From contig JBCDLH010000001.1 in assembly GCA_038745585.1 (NCBI GenBank), positions 372,001 to 436,000 of the forward strand: a DNA stretch of 64,000 nt. The letters run 5' to 3'. Position numbers and translations under genes: made by a program. The notes below the pieces were generated by a model. That model saw nothing but the letters and a program-made list of their open reading frames with translations, was not told where the DNA came from and did no database searches. Of the stretch, positions 1 to 7,476 are shown one piece after another (positions within the stretch are counted from its first letter, which is position 1; every line of letters begins with the position of its first letter). Origin of the DNA: HLUCCA09 sp038745585. GTDB taxonomy: Bacteria; Pseudomonadota; Alphaproteobacteria; Rhodobacterales; Rhodobacteraceae.

Positions 1-306
1 TATCCGGACCCGAGCTACTACCTCTTCTTCAACCCCGGTGAACTCGTCGGTCTACGCGCCGGCTGGGCTGATGGCTCTGCGCCGGAGATCGAAGCAGCGG
101 CCGACACCGCGGCCTCGGAGATCGACCCGGCAGCGCGGCCCGCGCTCTACCAAGAGTGGCAGGGTAAGCTGATGGAGAGCGGGCCGTTCATCCAGCTCTT
201 CCAGCCGCCCTTTACGCTCGTGTCGTCAAAGCTGGTGGAAGGCGTGCAGTTCATCCCCGGCTGGACGGTGGACCTCGCCAATGTGCGCCCGGCCGCGGCA
301 AACTGA
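1..306 (+). CDS. C-terminal part of an ABC transporter solute-binding protein (family 5, peptide/nickel type)
   Basis: An open frame runs from base 1 to a TGA at 304-306, giving the last 101 residues of a protein that begins outside the window. The tail has the look of a family 5 extracellular binding protein: a segment like ALYQEWQGKLMESGPFIQLF followed by a short C-terminus. This family captures oligopeptides, nickel or related ligands in the periplasm for an ABC importer. The permease and ATPase genes are not visible here. A factor-independent terminator follows within 30 bases, so this is the end of its transcription unit. Family assignment rests only on the C-terminal lobe, so the substrate is unknown. 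Confidence 0.7.
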   Translation, partial: YPDPSYYLFFNPGELVGLRAGWADGSAPEIEAAADTAASEIDPAARPALYQEWQGKLMESGPFIQLFQPPFTLVSSKLVEGVQFIPGWTVDLANVRPAAAN

Positions 307-331
307 GCGATCAGCAGGATCACACAAGCAG

Positions 332-363
332 AGGCCCGGACGCAGATCGCGCCCGGGCCTTTT
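332..363 (+). terminator. Intrinsic terminator after the solute-binding protein gene
   Basis: An 8-bp perfect stem (AGGCCCGG at 332-339 pairing with CCGGGCCT at 353-360) is followed at once by a short T run (360-363). It lies 26 bases after the stop codon and separates the transporter unit from the next gene. Confidence 0.75.
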
Positions 364-449
364 GTCGTCTACGCACACACGCGACTGCGCGGCGGGGACG
401 GCAGCAACCAAATCGTAATGGATAAGGCCGTTTTTGCAGAGGCGCCACT

Positions 450-1343
450 GTGATCAAAGTGCCGACCCATGGCCGCTACGCGTACAGCGCGATCACGGAT
501 CGCCCGGACTACGCGTTTCCTGGGGGCAAGCGGCTCGCGGTCTATATCGGGCTCAACCTCGAGCACTTTTCCTTTGGTGAGGGCCTGGGCGCCGAGCTTG
601 CCCCCGGGGGGCCGCAGCCCGATATCCTAAATTATGCGTGGCGCGACTACGGCAACCGGGTCGGCGCGTGGCGCATGCGCGACATGTTCGACGCTTTGGA
701 CATGCCGGTAAGCGTTTTGGCGAACTCGGTTATGTACGATTATGCGCCGGACCTGATGGCGGCCTTCCGCGCGCGCGGCGATGAAATCGTCGGCCATGGC
801 CGGACCAATTCCGAACGGCAAAGCGTCCTTCCGAAGGCGGAGGAGGCCACGCTTATCGCAGAGGCGACCGCGGTACTGACCCGGGGCGAGGGGACGCCGC
901 CAAAGGGCTGGCTCTCCCCTTGGATTGCCGAAAGCGCGGACACGCCGGATCTGCTCAAAGCGGCTGGCTATGGCTACACGCTCAACTGGTGTATGGACGA
1001 CCAGCCGACTTGGATGCGTACCAGGCACGGCGCGCTTCTGGCGATCCCCTATCCTCAAGAAGCCAACGACATCCCCTCGATCGTCGCCCGCAAGGATGGA
1101 GCGCAGGCCTTCGCGGATATTGTGCGGGACAATTTCGACGAGATGCTGGAGCAGTCCGCCCGGCAGCCTCTTGTAATGGGGATCGCGCTTCACCCCTATC
1201 TCGTCGGTCAGCCCTACCGCTTGCGCGCCCTCCGCCGCGCCCTCGCCCATGTCTGCGCGCATCGCGACGACATCTGGCTCACGCGGGCGGGCGACATCTA
1301 CGACTTCTGCCTTGGGTGCGAGGCGATCCCAAAGCCAGGCTAG
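450..1343 (+). CDS. Polysaccharide deacetylase / PuuE-like hydrolase
   Basis: A 297-residue protein, GTG start, with the NodB-type deacetylase fold typical of carbohydrate esterase 4 and of PuuE-like allantoinases. Visible marks are a strand with Glu38 (SLNLEHF-like) where classical CE4 enzymes have Asp, the GHGRTN motif at about 115-120 supplying a metal-ligand His, the GWLSPW motif near 152, and a late His in ALHPYLVGQPYR. The altered first motif is typical of the PuuE-like branch rather than true chitin deacetylases, so the substrate could be a cyclic amide or a sugar. There is no signal peptide, so it should be cytoplasmic. It stands alone between a terminator and a 450-base gap. Confidence 0.75.
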   Translation: MIKVPTHGRYAYSAITDRPDYAFPGGKRLAVYIGLNLEHFSFGEGLGAELAPGGPQPDILNYAWRDYGNRVGAWRMRDMFDALDMPVSVLANSVMYDYAPDLMAAFRARGDEIVGHGRTNSERQSVLPKAEEATLIAEATAVLTRGEGTPPKGWLSPWIAESADTPDLLKAAGYGYTLNWCMDDQPTWMRTRHGALLAIPYPQEANDIPSIVARKDGAQAFADIVRDNFDEMLEQSARQPLVMGIALHPYLVGQPYRLRALRRALAHVCAHRDDIWLTRAGDIYDFCLGCEAIPKPG

Positions 1344-1794
1344 CGCGACGCATGTGACGTGGCCTGCACCAGGCCGCGTACGCCACAATGGAGCCCCGGC
1401 GCTCCCAGCAGATTGAGACCACGCGGGCCTTATTCTGTCACGCCGTCGGGCAGGAGGAGCCGCACCTACATCAGTCTTCGCGCAGGGACAGCGCGGCACC
1501 CTCGATGGCTAAAGTACACCCGCTGGCCTTGCTCTCTCGGACGTCCGCAGGGTGTTGGGACGCTACCGAAAAGGGACAAAGAACGCAGCCTCGCGTCCTA
1601 TCCCTTTGCAGCCCGGGCTCCGGCGCCCCCGGGTCGCCGAAAGTATCGTCGGAGCGGTCAAGTTAGTCGCGACGTCTCAATTCACCGGCAGCGCTCCGGT
1701 TCCACCTTTCGCGCTGTCTGGGCGGCGCATAGTTCAAAGACCGTAAAGGCAGCGGTGGATTACCCGCGCCCGTCCTTTTCATGGCCTTAACGTC
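1344..1794. other. 450-base stretch without a recognisable gene
   Basis: Open frames here (the longest about 143 codons) have no domain-like composition and no good ribosome site. A small perfect hairpin (GGCCTG, loop CAC, CAGGCC; 1361-1375) lies just after the deacetylase stop and may end that transcript, although no T run follows. No tRNA-like T-arm and no clear intrinsic terminator for the convergent ahcY gene could be seen. A small RNA cannot be excluded. Confidence 0.5.
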
Positions 1795-3198
1795 TCAATA
1801 GCGGTAATGCTCGGGCTTGAACGGGCCTTCCTGCGTGACGCCGATGTAATCGGCCTGTTCAGGTTGGAGCTCGGTGAGCTTCACCCCGATCCGCCCCAAA
1901 TGCAGCCGAGCGACCTTCTCATCGAGCTGTTTTGGCAGAACGTGCACCGCGTTGTCGTAGGCGTCGCTCTTGGTCCAAAGCTCAATCTGCGCGAGCACTT
2001 GGTTGGTGAACGAAGCCGACATCACGAAAGACGGGTGCCCTGTTGCGTTGCCGAGGTTCAGCAGGCGCCCTTCGGAGAGGAGAATGATCCGATTGCCCGA
2101 AGGCATCTCGATCATGTCGACCTGATCTTTGATGCTCGTCCATTTGTGGTTTTTCAGCTGGGCGACTTGGATCTCGTTGTCGAAATGGCCGATATTTCCG
2201 ACGATCGCCATGTCCTTCATCTCGCGCATATGCTCGAGGCGGATGACATCCTTGTTGCCCGTGGCGGTGATGAAAATGTCGGCTTCGGAGATGACGTCCT
2301 CGAGCGTCGTGACCTGGAAACCATCCATCGCCGCCTGCAGAGCACAGATCGGATCGGCCTCGGTGACGATCACGCGGGCGCCAGCGCCGGCGAGCGAAGC
2401 AGCCGAGCCCTTGCCCACATCGCCATAGCCGCAGACGACCGCAATTTTACCGGCCATCATCGTATCCGTCGCGCGGCGGATCCCGTCAACGAGGCTTTCC
2501 TTGCAGCCATATTTGTTGTCGAACTTCGACTTGGTGACGCTGTCGTTCACGTTGAAGGCGGGGAACGGCAGGTGCCCCTTCTCCATCATCTTGTAGAGGC
2601 GCATGACGCCCGTTGTCGTCTCTTCGCTGACGCCCTTGATCGCCGCCCGCTGCTTGACGAACCAGCCGGGGCTTTCGGCCATGCGCTTGCGGATCTGGGC
2701 AAAGAGCGCTTCCTCTTCCTCAGAGGTCGGCACGGCGATGAGATCTGTCTCGCCCTCTTCGACGCGCGCGCCCATCAGGATGTAAAGCGTCGCGTCGCCA
2801 CCATCGTCGAGGATCATGTTGGCGGTGCCCTCGTCGAACATGAAGATGCGATCCGCGTAGTCCCAATACTCCTCTAGGGTCTCGCCCTTGACGGCGAAGA
2901 CGGGCGTCCCGCTCTCCGCGACCGCCGCCGCCGCGTGGTCCTGCGTGGAGAAGATGTTGCACGAGGCCCAGCGCACATCGGCGCCGAGGGCCACAAGCGT
3001 TTCGATCAAAACAGCCGTCTGGATCGTCATATGGAGCGAGCCGGCGATCCGCGCGCCTTTCAGCGGCTGGCTCGTGCCGTATTCCTCGCGGAGCGCCATC
3101 AGGCCCGGCATCTCCGTCTCGGCGATGTCGAGCTCCTTCCGGCCGAACGTGGCGAGAGAAATATCCTTTACGATAAAGTCGGTCATGTCTTTAGGCAT
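1795..3198 (-). CDS. ahcY: Adenosylhomocysteinase
   Basis: Hydrolyses S-adenosylhomocysteine to adenosine and homocysteine, clearing the inhibitor left by methyltransferases. It is a cytosolic, NAD-dependent homotetramer. The protein is 467 residues from this start, with the family's N-terminal substrate domain, the NAD-binding GYGDVGKG motif in the middle and the conserved C-terminal KPEHYRY. I chose the ATG at 3198 because GGAG lies seven bases upstream; an ATG four codons later (3186) gives 463 residues, a common length in Rhodobacteraceae. The frame also stays open a little further upstream. It is transcribed away from adhP, so the 225 bases between them must hold both promoters. Confidence in function is very high. 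Confidence 0.97.
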   Translation of the reverse strand: MPKDMTDFIVKDISLATFGRKELDIAETEMPGLMALREEYGTSQPLKGARIAGSLHMTIQTAVLIETLVALGADVRWASCNIFSTQDHAAAAVAESGTPVFAVKGETLEEYWDYADRIFMFDEGTANMILDDGGDATLYILMGARVEEGETDLIAVPTSEEEEALFAQIRKRMAESPGWFVKQRAAIKGVSEETTTGVMRLYKMMEKGHLPFPAFNVNDSVTKSKFDNKYGCKESLVDGIRRATDTMMAGKIAVVCGYGDVGKGSAASLAGAGARVIVTEADPICALQAAMDGFQVTTLEDVISEADIFITATGNKDVIRLEHMREMKDMAIVGNIGHFDNEIQVAQLKNHKWTSIKDQVDMIEMPSGNRIILLSEGRLLNLGNATGHPSFVMSASFTNQVLAQIELWTKSDAYDNAVHVLPKQLDEKVARLHLGRIGVKLTELQPEQADYIGVTQEGPFKPEHYRY

Positions 3199-3423
3199 CA
3201 CTACGCTCCGAAACTCAGGCCCAACCCAATGTCGCTGGGCACCTAGCATCACGCAACGGTCCAAGCAACGCAGGAGGTGTCTTGCCTTCTACGGAAGTCA
3301 CGCGGCTGCGTCAGTTCGGAGCACCTGTGCGGAGGTTCTCAGCCACAGAAACGGGCACTATCCTATGATTGCCCTGGCGTTGCGCACATGTCCGGGCATG
3401 GCAACAGTGAGAGGGAGGAAGCG

Positions 3424-4452
3424 ATGAGCTTACCCACTACGATGAAAGCGGCGGTAGTCCCCGCGCTTGGTGCGCCACTTGAAATCAGAGAGGTTACGGT
3501 CCCCGAGGTACGGCGCGGCGAGGTCCTCATTCGGGTCCGCGCGTCCGGCGTCTGCCACACAGACCTGCATGCAGCCGAAGGCGACTGGCCGGTCAAGCCG
3601 GCGCCGCCCTTTATCCCAGGCCACGAGGGCGTGGGGGAGGTTGCGGCCGTTGGCGAGGGGGTTGACTGGCTCAAGGAGGGCGACCGCGTCGGCGCGCCCT
3701 GGCTCCACACCGCGTGCGGCCATTGCGAGCATTGCGTCGGCGGATGGGAGACACTGTGCGAAAGCCAACAAAACACGGGCTACTCCGTGGATGGCGGCTA
3801 TGCCGATTTCGTGCGCGCCGATGCGGCCTATGTCGGCCGGCTGCCCGATACGTTGGAGTTTGGCAACGCGGCCCCGGTGCTCTGTGCCGGGGTCACGGTC
3901 TATAAGGGGCTCAAGGAGCTCGAAGCGCAGCCGGGCGATTGGGTTGCGATCTCGGGGATCGGCGGCCTCGGCCACATGGCCGTCCAATACGCCAAAGCCA
4001 TGGGGTATCATGTCGTCGCCATCGACGTGGCCGATGACAAGCTCAAGCTCGCAACGGAACTTGGCGCCGATATCGCGCTCAATGCCCTCAAGACCAACGT
4101 CGTCGAGGAACTGACGAAGCAGGGACACAAGGTCGACGGTGTCCTCGTCACGGCGGTCAGCACAGAGGCGTTTTCCCAAGCCGTCGGCATTTTAAAGCGC
4201 GGCGGCTTCATGTCGCTTGTGGGCCTGCCACCCGGGACATTCCCGTTTCCGATCTTTGAAATCGTGCTGCAGCGGATCACGGTCCGCGGCTCCATCGTTG
4301 GCACGCGCAACGACCTCGCCGAAGCGCTTCAGTTTGCCGGTGAGGGCAAGGTGACGTCGCATTTCTCTTGGGACAAGCTCGAGAACATCAACGCGATCTT
4401 CGACAAGATGAGAGCCGGTCAGATCGACGGCAGAGTGGTGCTCCAGATGTAA
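3424..4452 (+). CDS. adhP: Zinc-dependent alcohol dehydrogenase, AdhP type
   Basis: A 342-residue medium-chain dehydrogenase that interconverts primary alcohols and aldehydes with NAD. Catalytic zinc ligands are the Cys of SGVCHTD and the His of GHEGVGEV. The structural zinc site is the cysteine cluster CGHCEHC followed by a fourth Cys, and the NAD-binding turn is GIGGLGHMAVQYA. The length equals that of characterised AdhP enzymes. The start at ATG 3424 is preceded by GAGGGAGGAA, a strong ribosome site; longer starts lack one. It is monocistronic, with terminator structures downstream. Ethanol is the likely but not proven substrate. Confidence 0.92.
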   Translation: MSLPTTMKAAVVPALGAPLEIREVTVPEVRRGEVLIRVRASGVCHTDLHAAEGDWPVKPAPPFIPGHEGVGEVAAVGEGVDWLKEGDRVGAPWLHTACGHCEHCVGGWETLCESQQNTGYSVDGGYADFVRADAAYVGRLPDTLEFGNAAPVLCAGVTVYKGLKELEAQPGDWVAISGIGGLGHMAVQYAKAMGYHVVAIDVADDKLKLATELGADIALNALKTNVVEELTKQGHKVDGVLVTAVSTEAFSQAVGILKRGGFMSLVGLPPGTFPFPIFEIVLQRITVRGSIVGTRNDLAEALQFAGEGKVTSHFSWDKLENINAIFDKMRAGQIDGRVVLQM

Positions 4453-4520
4453 GTCAGGCGCGGCGTGGCGCGGTTTTCGCCACGCGCCCTCCTGGCACTT
4501 TGACAAGCTTCGGTTAGACT

Positions 4521-4550
4521 GGGGGCGTGGGCCGGGCGCCCCCCTTTTTT
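4521..4550 (+). terminator. Intrinsic terminator downstream of adhP
   Basis: A 7-bp stem GGGGGCG / CGCCCCC (4521-4527 with 4537-4543) with a 9-base loop is followed by six T residues (4545-4550). A second hairpin without a T run (GCGTGGCG / CGCCACGC, 4463-4485) sits between it and the adhP stop. Together they isolate adhP from the next gene. Confidence 0.8.
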
Positions 4551-4569
4551 GTTTGACGAGAGGTTCTTG

Positions 4570-5019
4570 ATGCAACGTCTACCCTGGATCGCGGCCCTTC
4601 TTGCCGCGTGTCTGTCGCTTCCGCTGCCGGCATTGGCGCAGGAGATGTTTGGCTCCTATTACACGGCCCTCGGCCCACAGGACTTTTATAACTCGAGCGG
4701 TCGCCAGTTGACCGATTTCGGCGCGATCCTGCAGCAGGACCGGGCCAACTTCCACCGCTTCAACCGCCGCGACGCCTCCGATGAGGGTGATCCGTTCTTT
4801 GCCAATCGCGATCTCCGTGCGGCCATCCCCGCGCTCTTCGCGGCCGGCGACAACGCGTGGTGGCGGGATCGCGTAACACCGGTGACGCAAACGCGCGGCG
4901 AGGCGGATGTCCTCGTCATCCTCTGCGGGCGCGGCGGGCGCCTCACGCATCTTATCGTCAACCACGCCAATGGCGACGGCTACACCACGTGCAGGGGCCG
5001 TGTCACGGCGGGAGACTAG
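4570..5019 (+). CDS. Small secreted protein of unknown function
   Basis: A 149-residue protein with a clean Sec signal peptide: charged start MQR, a hydrophobic run to about residue 20, and an ALA-Q type cleavage site near residue 22. The mature part is not similar to any family I can name. It has a Trp-rich WWRDR stretch, and two cysteines (in LILCGRGG-like and YTTCRGR contexts) that could form a disulphide in the periplasm. ATG 4570 was preferred over an earlier TTG because GAGAGG lies at good spacing and the signal peptide begins there. It ends eight bases before the HD-domain gene, so the two are probably co-transcribed. Confidence 0.65.
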   Translation: MQRLPWIAALLAACLSLPLPALAQEMFGSYYTALGPQDFYNSSGRQLTDFGAILQQDRANFHRFNRRDASDEGDPFFANRDLRAAIPALFAAGDNAWWRDRVTPVTQTRGEADVLVILCGRGGRLTHLIVNHANGDGYTTCRGRVTAGD

Positions 5020-5027
5020 CGGCGAGG

Positions 5028-5612
5028 ATGGCGGCGCGGGCATGGCAAAGGATGCTTTCGGGCCGGAGGCTCGACCTCTTGGACCCGACGCCGATGGACA
5101 TCGAAATCGAGGACATCGCCCATGGCCTTGCCTTCGTTGCGCGTTGGAACGGACAGACCGCAGGGGAATGGCCCTATTCGGTGGCCGAGCATTCGCTCCT
5201 GGTCGAGGAGATCTTTTGTAGGCTCACTGACCCGGAGCCACGCTGGCAGCTTGCAGCGCTTCTCCATGACGCGCCGGAATACGTGATCGGCGACATGATC
5301 TCGCCGGTGAAGGCAACGGTCGGCGCCGCTTACGGCGCGCTGGACGACAGGCTCTCGGCCGCAATTCACCTCCGCTTCGGGCTGCCTGCGTCGATCCCCG
5401 CACGCGTCAAGCGGACCATCAAGAAGGCCGACAAGGTCAGCGCCTGGCTCGAAGCGACGCAGATCGCGGGCTTTTCCGAAGGCGAAGCGGACAAATTCTT
5501 TGGCCGGCCAAAGCCCGAAACCGTCGCCGGGCTCGAAATCGCGCTGCGCCCCCCGGCGGATGTGCGCCTCGCGTACACCGCCCGACACGCGGCGCTAATG
5601 GCCGAGCTATGA
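5028..5612 (+). CDS. HD-domain phosphohydrolase, YfbR-like
   Basis: A 194-residue HD-superfamily protein. The metal site is visible as an early His in YSVAEHSLLV, the HD pair in LLHDAPEY at about residue 81, and a later Asp. This arrangement is that of the YfbR/5'-deoxynucleotidase group, which removes phosphate from nucleoside monophosphates, but the real substrate is not shown by the sequence. The ATG at 5028 was taken because the preceding gene stops just upstream; the GGCGAGG before it is very close to the start, so an internal ATG is possible. It is followed by a convergent gene. Confidence 0.75.
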   Translation: MAARAWQRMLSGRRLDLLDPTPMDIEIEDIAHGLAFVARWNGQTAGEWPYSVAEHSLLVEEIFCRLTDPEPRWQLAALLHDAPEYVIGDMISPVKATVGAAYGALDDRLSAAIHLRFGLPASIPARVKRTIKKADKVSAWLEATQIAGFSEGEADKFFGRPKPETVAGLEIALRPPADVRLAYTARHAALMAEL

Positions 5613-5746
5613 TGCTCTCGGTCCGGGCGATGGAGCGTATGACACGGCGCAAATAGGCAAAGCCAAGTGCCTCAGGCGCGGCGATGGCATCGTTGCGGAT
5701 GAGGGCGGCCTGAAAACAAGCCCCGCGTGTCGAGGTTTCGCAGGCG

Positions 5747-6109
5747 CTACGCTGTAGATCTTCTGCAAACGCGCCCTGCGGACGCATCCCCGCTCTGCCA
5801 TCCGACAAAAGCATCGCCCGCAAAGTAGAGCATCAGGTCGTCGCGAGGCCACGCGACCTCGGTCATCGACCCGCCAGGGCAGTCGATCCGTCCGAGGACG
5901 CGGGACGGCGCGCGCCCAAAGACGCGACTTACCGCCTCGATCACGCCTGGCTGAAATCGGCCAAACCCGATCTCCCGCCCCGTCGGCACAATGTCGAGTC
6001 CCTCGGATGTAGGGGCTACGGTGAGGTCCGATCTTAAAGCGTCCGCACTGCTGCACCCGCCCAGCGCAAGGAGTGCCAGGACGGCGCCACCCCGCACCGC
6101 ATCGATCAC
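5747..6109 (-). CDS. Predicted lipoprotein translationally coupled to regA
   Basis: A 120-residue protein starting with a type II signal peptide: hydrophobic LALLALGGC with the lipobox Cys at 19, followed by SS, which predicts outer-membrane sorting. The mature part is compact and contains two further cysteines (in RIDCPGG and near the C-terminus). No family was recognised. Its start codon overlaps the regA stop by four bases (ATGA), so it is almost certainly translated from the regA message. In Rhodobacter capsulatus this place after regA is held by hvrA, a small DNA-binding protein; the present gene is unrelated to it. Function unknown. Confidence 0.7.
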   Translation of the reverse strand: MIDAVRGGAVLALLALGGCSSADALRSDLTVAPTSEGLDIVPTGREIGFGRFQPGVIEAVSRVFGRAPSRVLGRIDCPGGSMTEVAWPRDDLMLYFAGDAFVGWQSGDASAGRVCRRSTA

Positions 6110-6660
6110 CTCGGGCTGCGCTTGGCCAGGATGCGCTGAAGGGTGCGGCGGTGCATGTTGAGGCGCCGCGCCGTCTCAGACACGTTGCGGTCGCACAGCT
6201 CGTAGACCCGCTGGATATGCTCCCAGCGGACCCGGTCAGCCGACATCGGATTGTCGGGTGGGGGCGGAAGCTCGTCGCCGCGCGACAGCAATGCGGCGGT
6301 AATGTCGTTCGCGTCGGCGGGCTTGGAGAGATAGTCGGTGGCGCCTATCTTGACGGCGGCGACGGCTGTCGCAATCGCGCCATATCCGGTCAGCACGACG
6401 ACGCGGCTCTCGGGCCGCTTTTCCCGGATCGTCTCGACGACGTCGAGCCCGTTTCCGTCTTCCAGCCGCAGGTCGACAACAGCATAGGCGGGCGGACGGG
6501 CCGTTGCGATCGCCTGTCCGGCGGCGACCGATTGCGCGAGCTCAGGCTCAAAGCCGCGCTTTTCCATTGCGCGGGCCAGGCGACGCAGGAACGGTTCGTC
6601 GTCATCCACGATCAGAAGCGACTTATCCTCGCCCAGTTCCTGAAGCTCGCTGTCAGCCAT
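6106..6660 (-). CDS. regA: Redox response regulator RegA (PrrA/ActR)
   Basis: The global redox regulator paired with RegB, controlling photosynthesis, respiration, carbon and nitrogen fixation genes in purple bacteria and their relatives. It is 184 residues, the same as R. capsulatus RegA. The receiver domain (about 12-125) has the acidic pocket VDDDE, phospho-acceptor Asp63 in VVDLRLEDGNG, and Lys in the YLSKPAD stretch. A PPPP linker leads to a Fis-type helix-turn-helix (about 140-184) with the family-invariant NMHRRTLQR. ATG 6660 has GGGAGG upstream, and the protein start matches known orthologues. It lies 93 bases after senC and overlaps the lipoprotein gene. Confidence 0.96.
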   Translation of the reverse strand: MADSELQELGEDKSLLIVDDDEPFLRRLARAMEKRGFEPELAQSVAAGQAIATARPPAYAVVDLRLEDGNGLDVVETIREKRPESRVVVLTGYGAIATAVAAVKIGATDYLSKPADANDITAALLSRGDELPPPPDNPMSADRVRWEHIQRVYELCDRNVSETARRLNMHRRTLQRILAKRSPR

Positions 6661-6753
6661 GCGGTTCCTCCCATTCGCAATCATTCAGATAACGTTAGAG
6701 AGCCGCATTCACTGCGTCAAATTGTACTAGAGACCGGCCGAATCACCCAGTTT

Positions 6754-7371
6754 TTACGTGTTCTCAAGGACGCATTGGACCTGGTCGGCAAGTTGTGCAC
6801 CGCTCAATTCGCGCCGAAAGAAGCCTGCCATCTCGTCGCCCGGAAGCACGAGGTAGGTGAACGTCGAATGGTCAACGAGGTAAAACTCATCGTCGCCGTC
6901 ATCGTGCCGTTTGAAATAGGTGCGGTAGGCTTGGCTCGCCGCGCGCACCTGCGCGTCCGACCCCGTCAGCCCCAGCATCTTGGGGTGCAGGTTGGCGGTA
7001 AAGTCATCGACGACCTCGGGCGTATCGCGCGCCGGGTCGATCGAAATGAAGACCGGCTTTACTGACATGCCCCGCTCATCGAGGATCTCGACCGCTTCGA
7101 CATTGCGCACGGTGTCCAGCGGGCAGACATCGGGGCAAAAGGTATAGCCGAAGTAGATCAGCGCAGGTTCTGTTATGACCTCGGAACTGGCCACGGTCTC
7201 GCCCGTTTCGGAGACGAGTTCAAAGGGTCCGCCCATCTCGCCGGCCACCGTCCCAGCGTTGCACATAGCCGCCGCGCTCTCCCGCGGGCTAAAGGCGAGA
7301 AACGCCATTGTTCCGGCAATCACAATGACGGCGACGGTTCCGGCAACCAGGGCAAAAAGGCGCGTCGACAT
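6754..7371 (-). CDS. senC: SCO1/SenC/PrrC copper-binding redox protein
   Basis: A 205-residue membrane-anchored SCO-family protein. It has one N-terminal transmembrane segment (about 5-27) and a thioredoxin-like domain facing the periplasm. Copper ligands are Cys79 and Cys83 in FCPDVCP and His168 in VDHSTF. SCO proteins deliver copper to the CuA or CuB site of cytochrome oxidase and, next to RegB, are thought to help convey respiratory redox state. The start at ATG 7371 fits the anchor; the longer open frame upstream overlaps the regB start. It is divergent from regB and followed by regA, the same arrangement as in Rhodobacter. Confidence 0.95.
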   Translation of the reverse strand: MSTRLFALVAGTVAVIVIAGTMAFLAFSPRESAAAMCNAGTVAGEMGGPFELVSETGETVASSEVITEPALIYFGYTFCPDVCPLDTVRNVEAVEILDERGMSVKPVFISIDPARDTPEVVDDFTANLHPKMLGLTGSDAQVRAASQAYRTYFKRHDDGDDEFYLVDHSTFTYLVLPGDEMAGFFRRELSGAQLADQVQCVLENT

Positions 7372-7476
7372 TGGGCTCGTGTCCTCTCTCTTGGTCTGCG
7401 AAACGTGGCGCGTTGGCCCGGTTGCGGGCAGCGCTCCGCGCGATAACAGTGTAACACACCTGATGTAGGGACGGGC

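Noticed and set aside
1359..1790. A 143-codon frame in the large gap before ahcY.
   Set aside because: Arg/Pro/Ser-rich, without ribosome site or domain, and several other frames are open over the same bases.
3199..3423. Possible SAH riboswitch in the ahcY leader.
   Set aside because: The minus-strand leader was compared by eye with the remembered consensus of the SAH riboswitch upstream of ahcY in other proteobacteria; the conserved core was not found.
5607..6056. A frameshifted continuation of the RegA-coupled lipoprotein.
   Set aside because: Open frames continue past its stop in other registers, but there is no domain-like continuation; the 120-residue form is a sensible complete lipoprotein.
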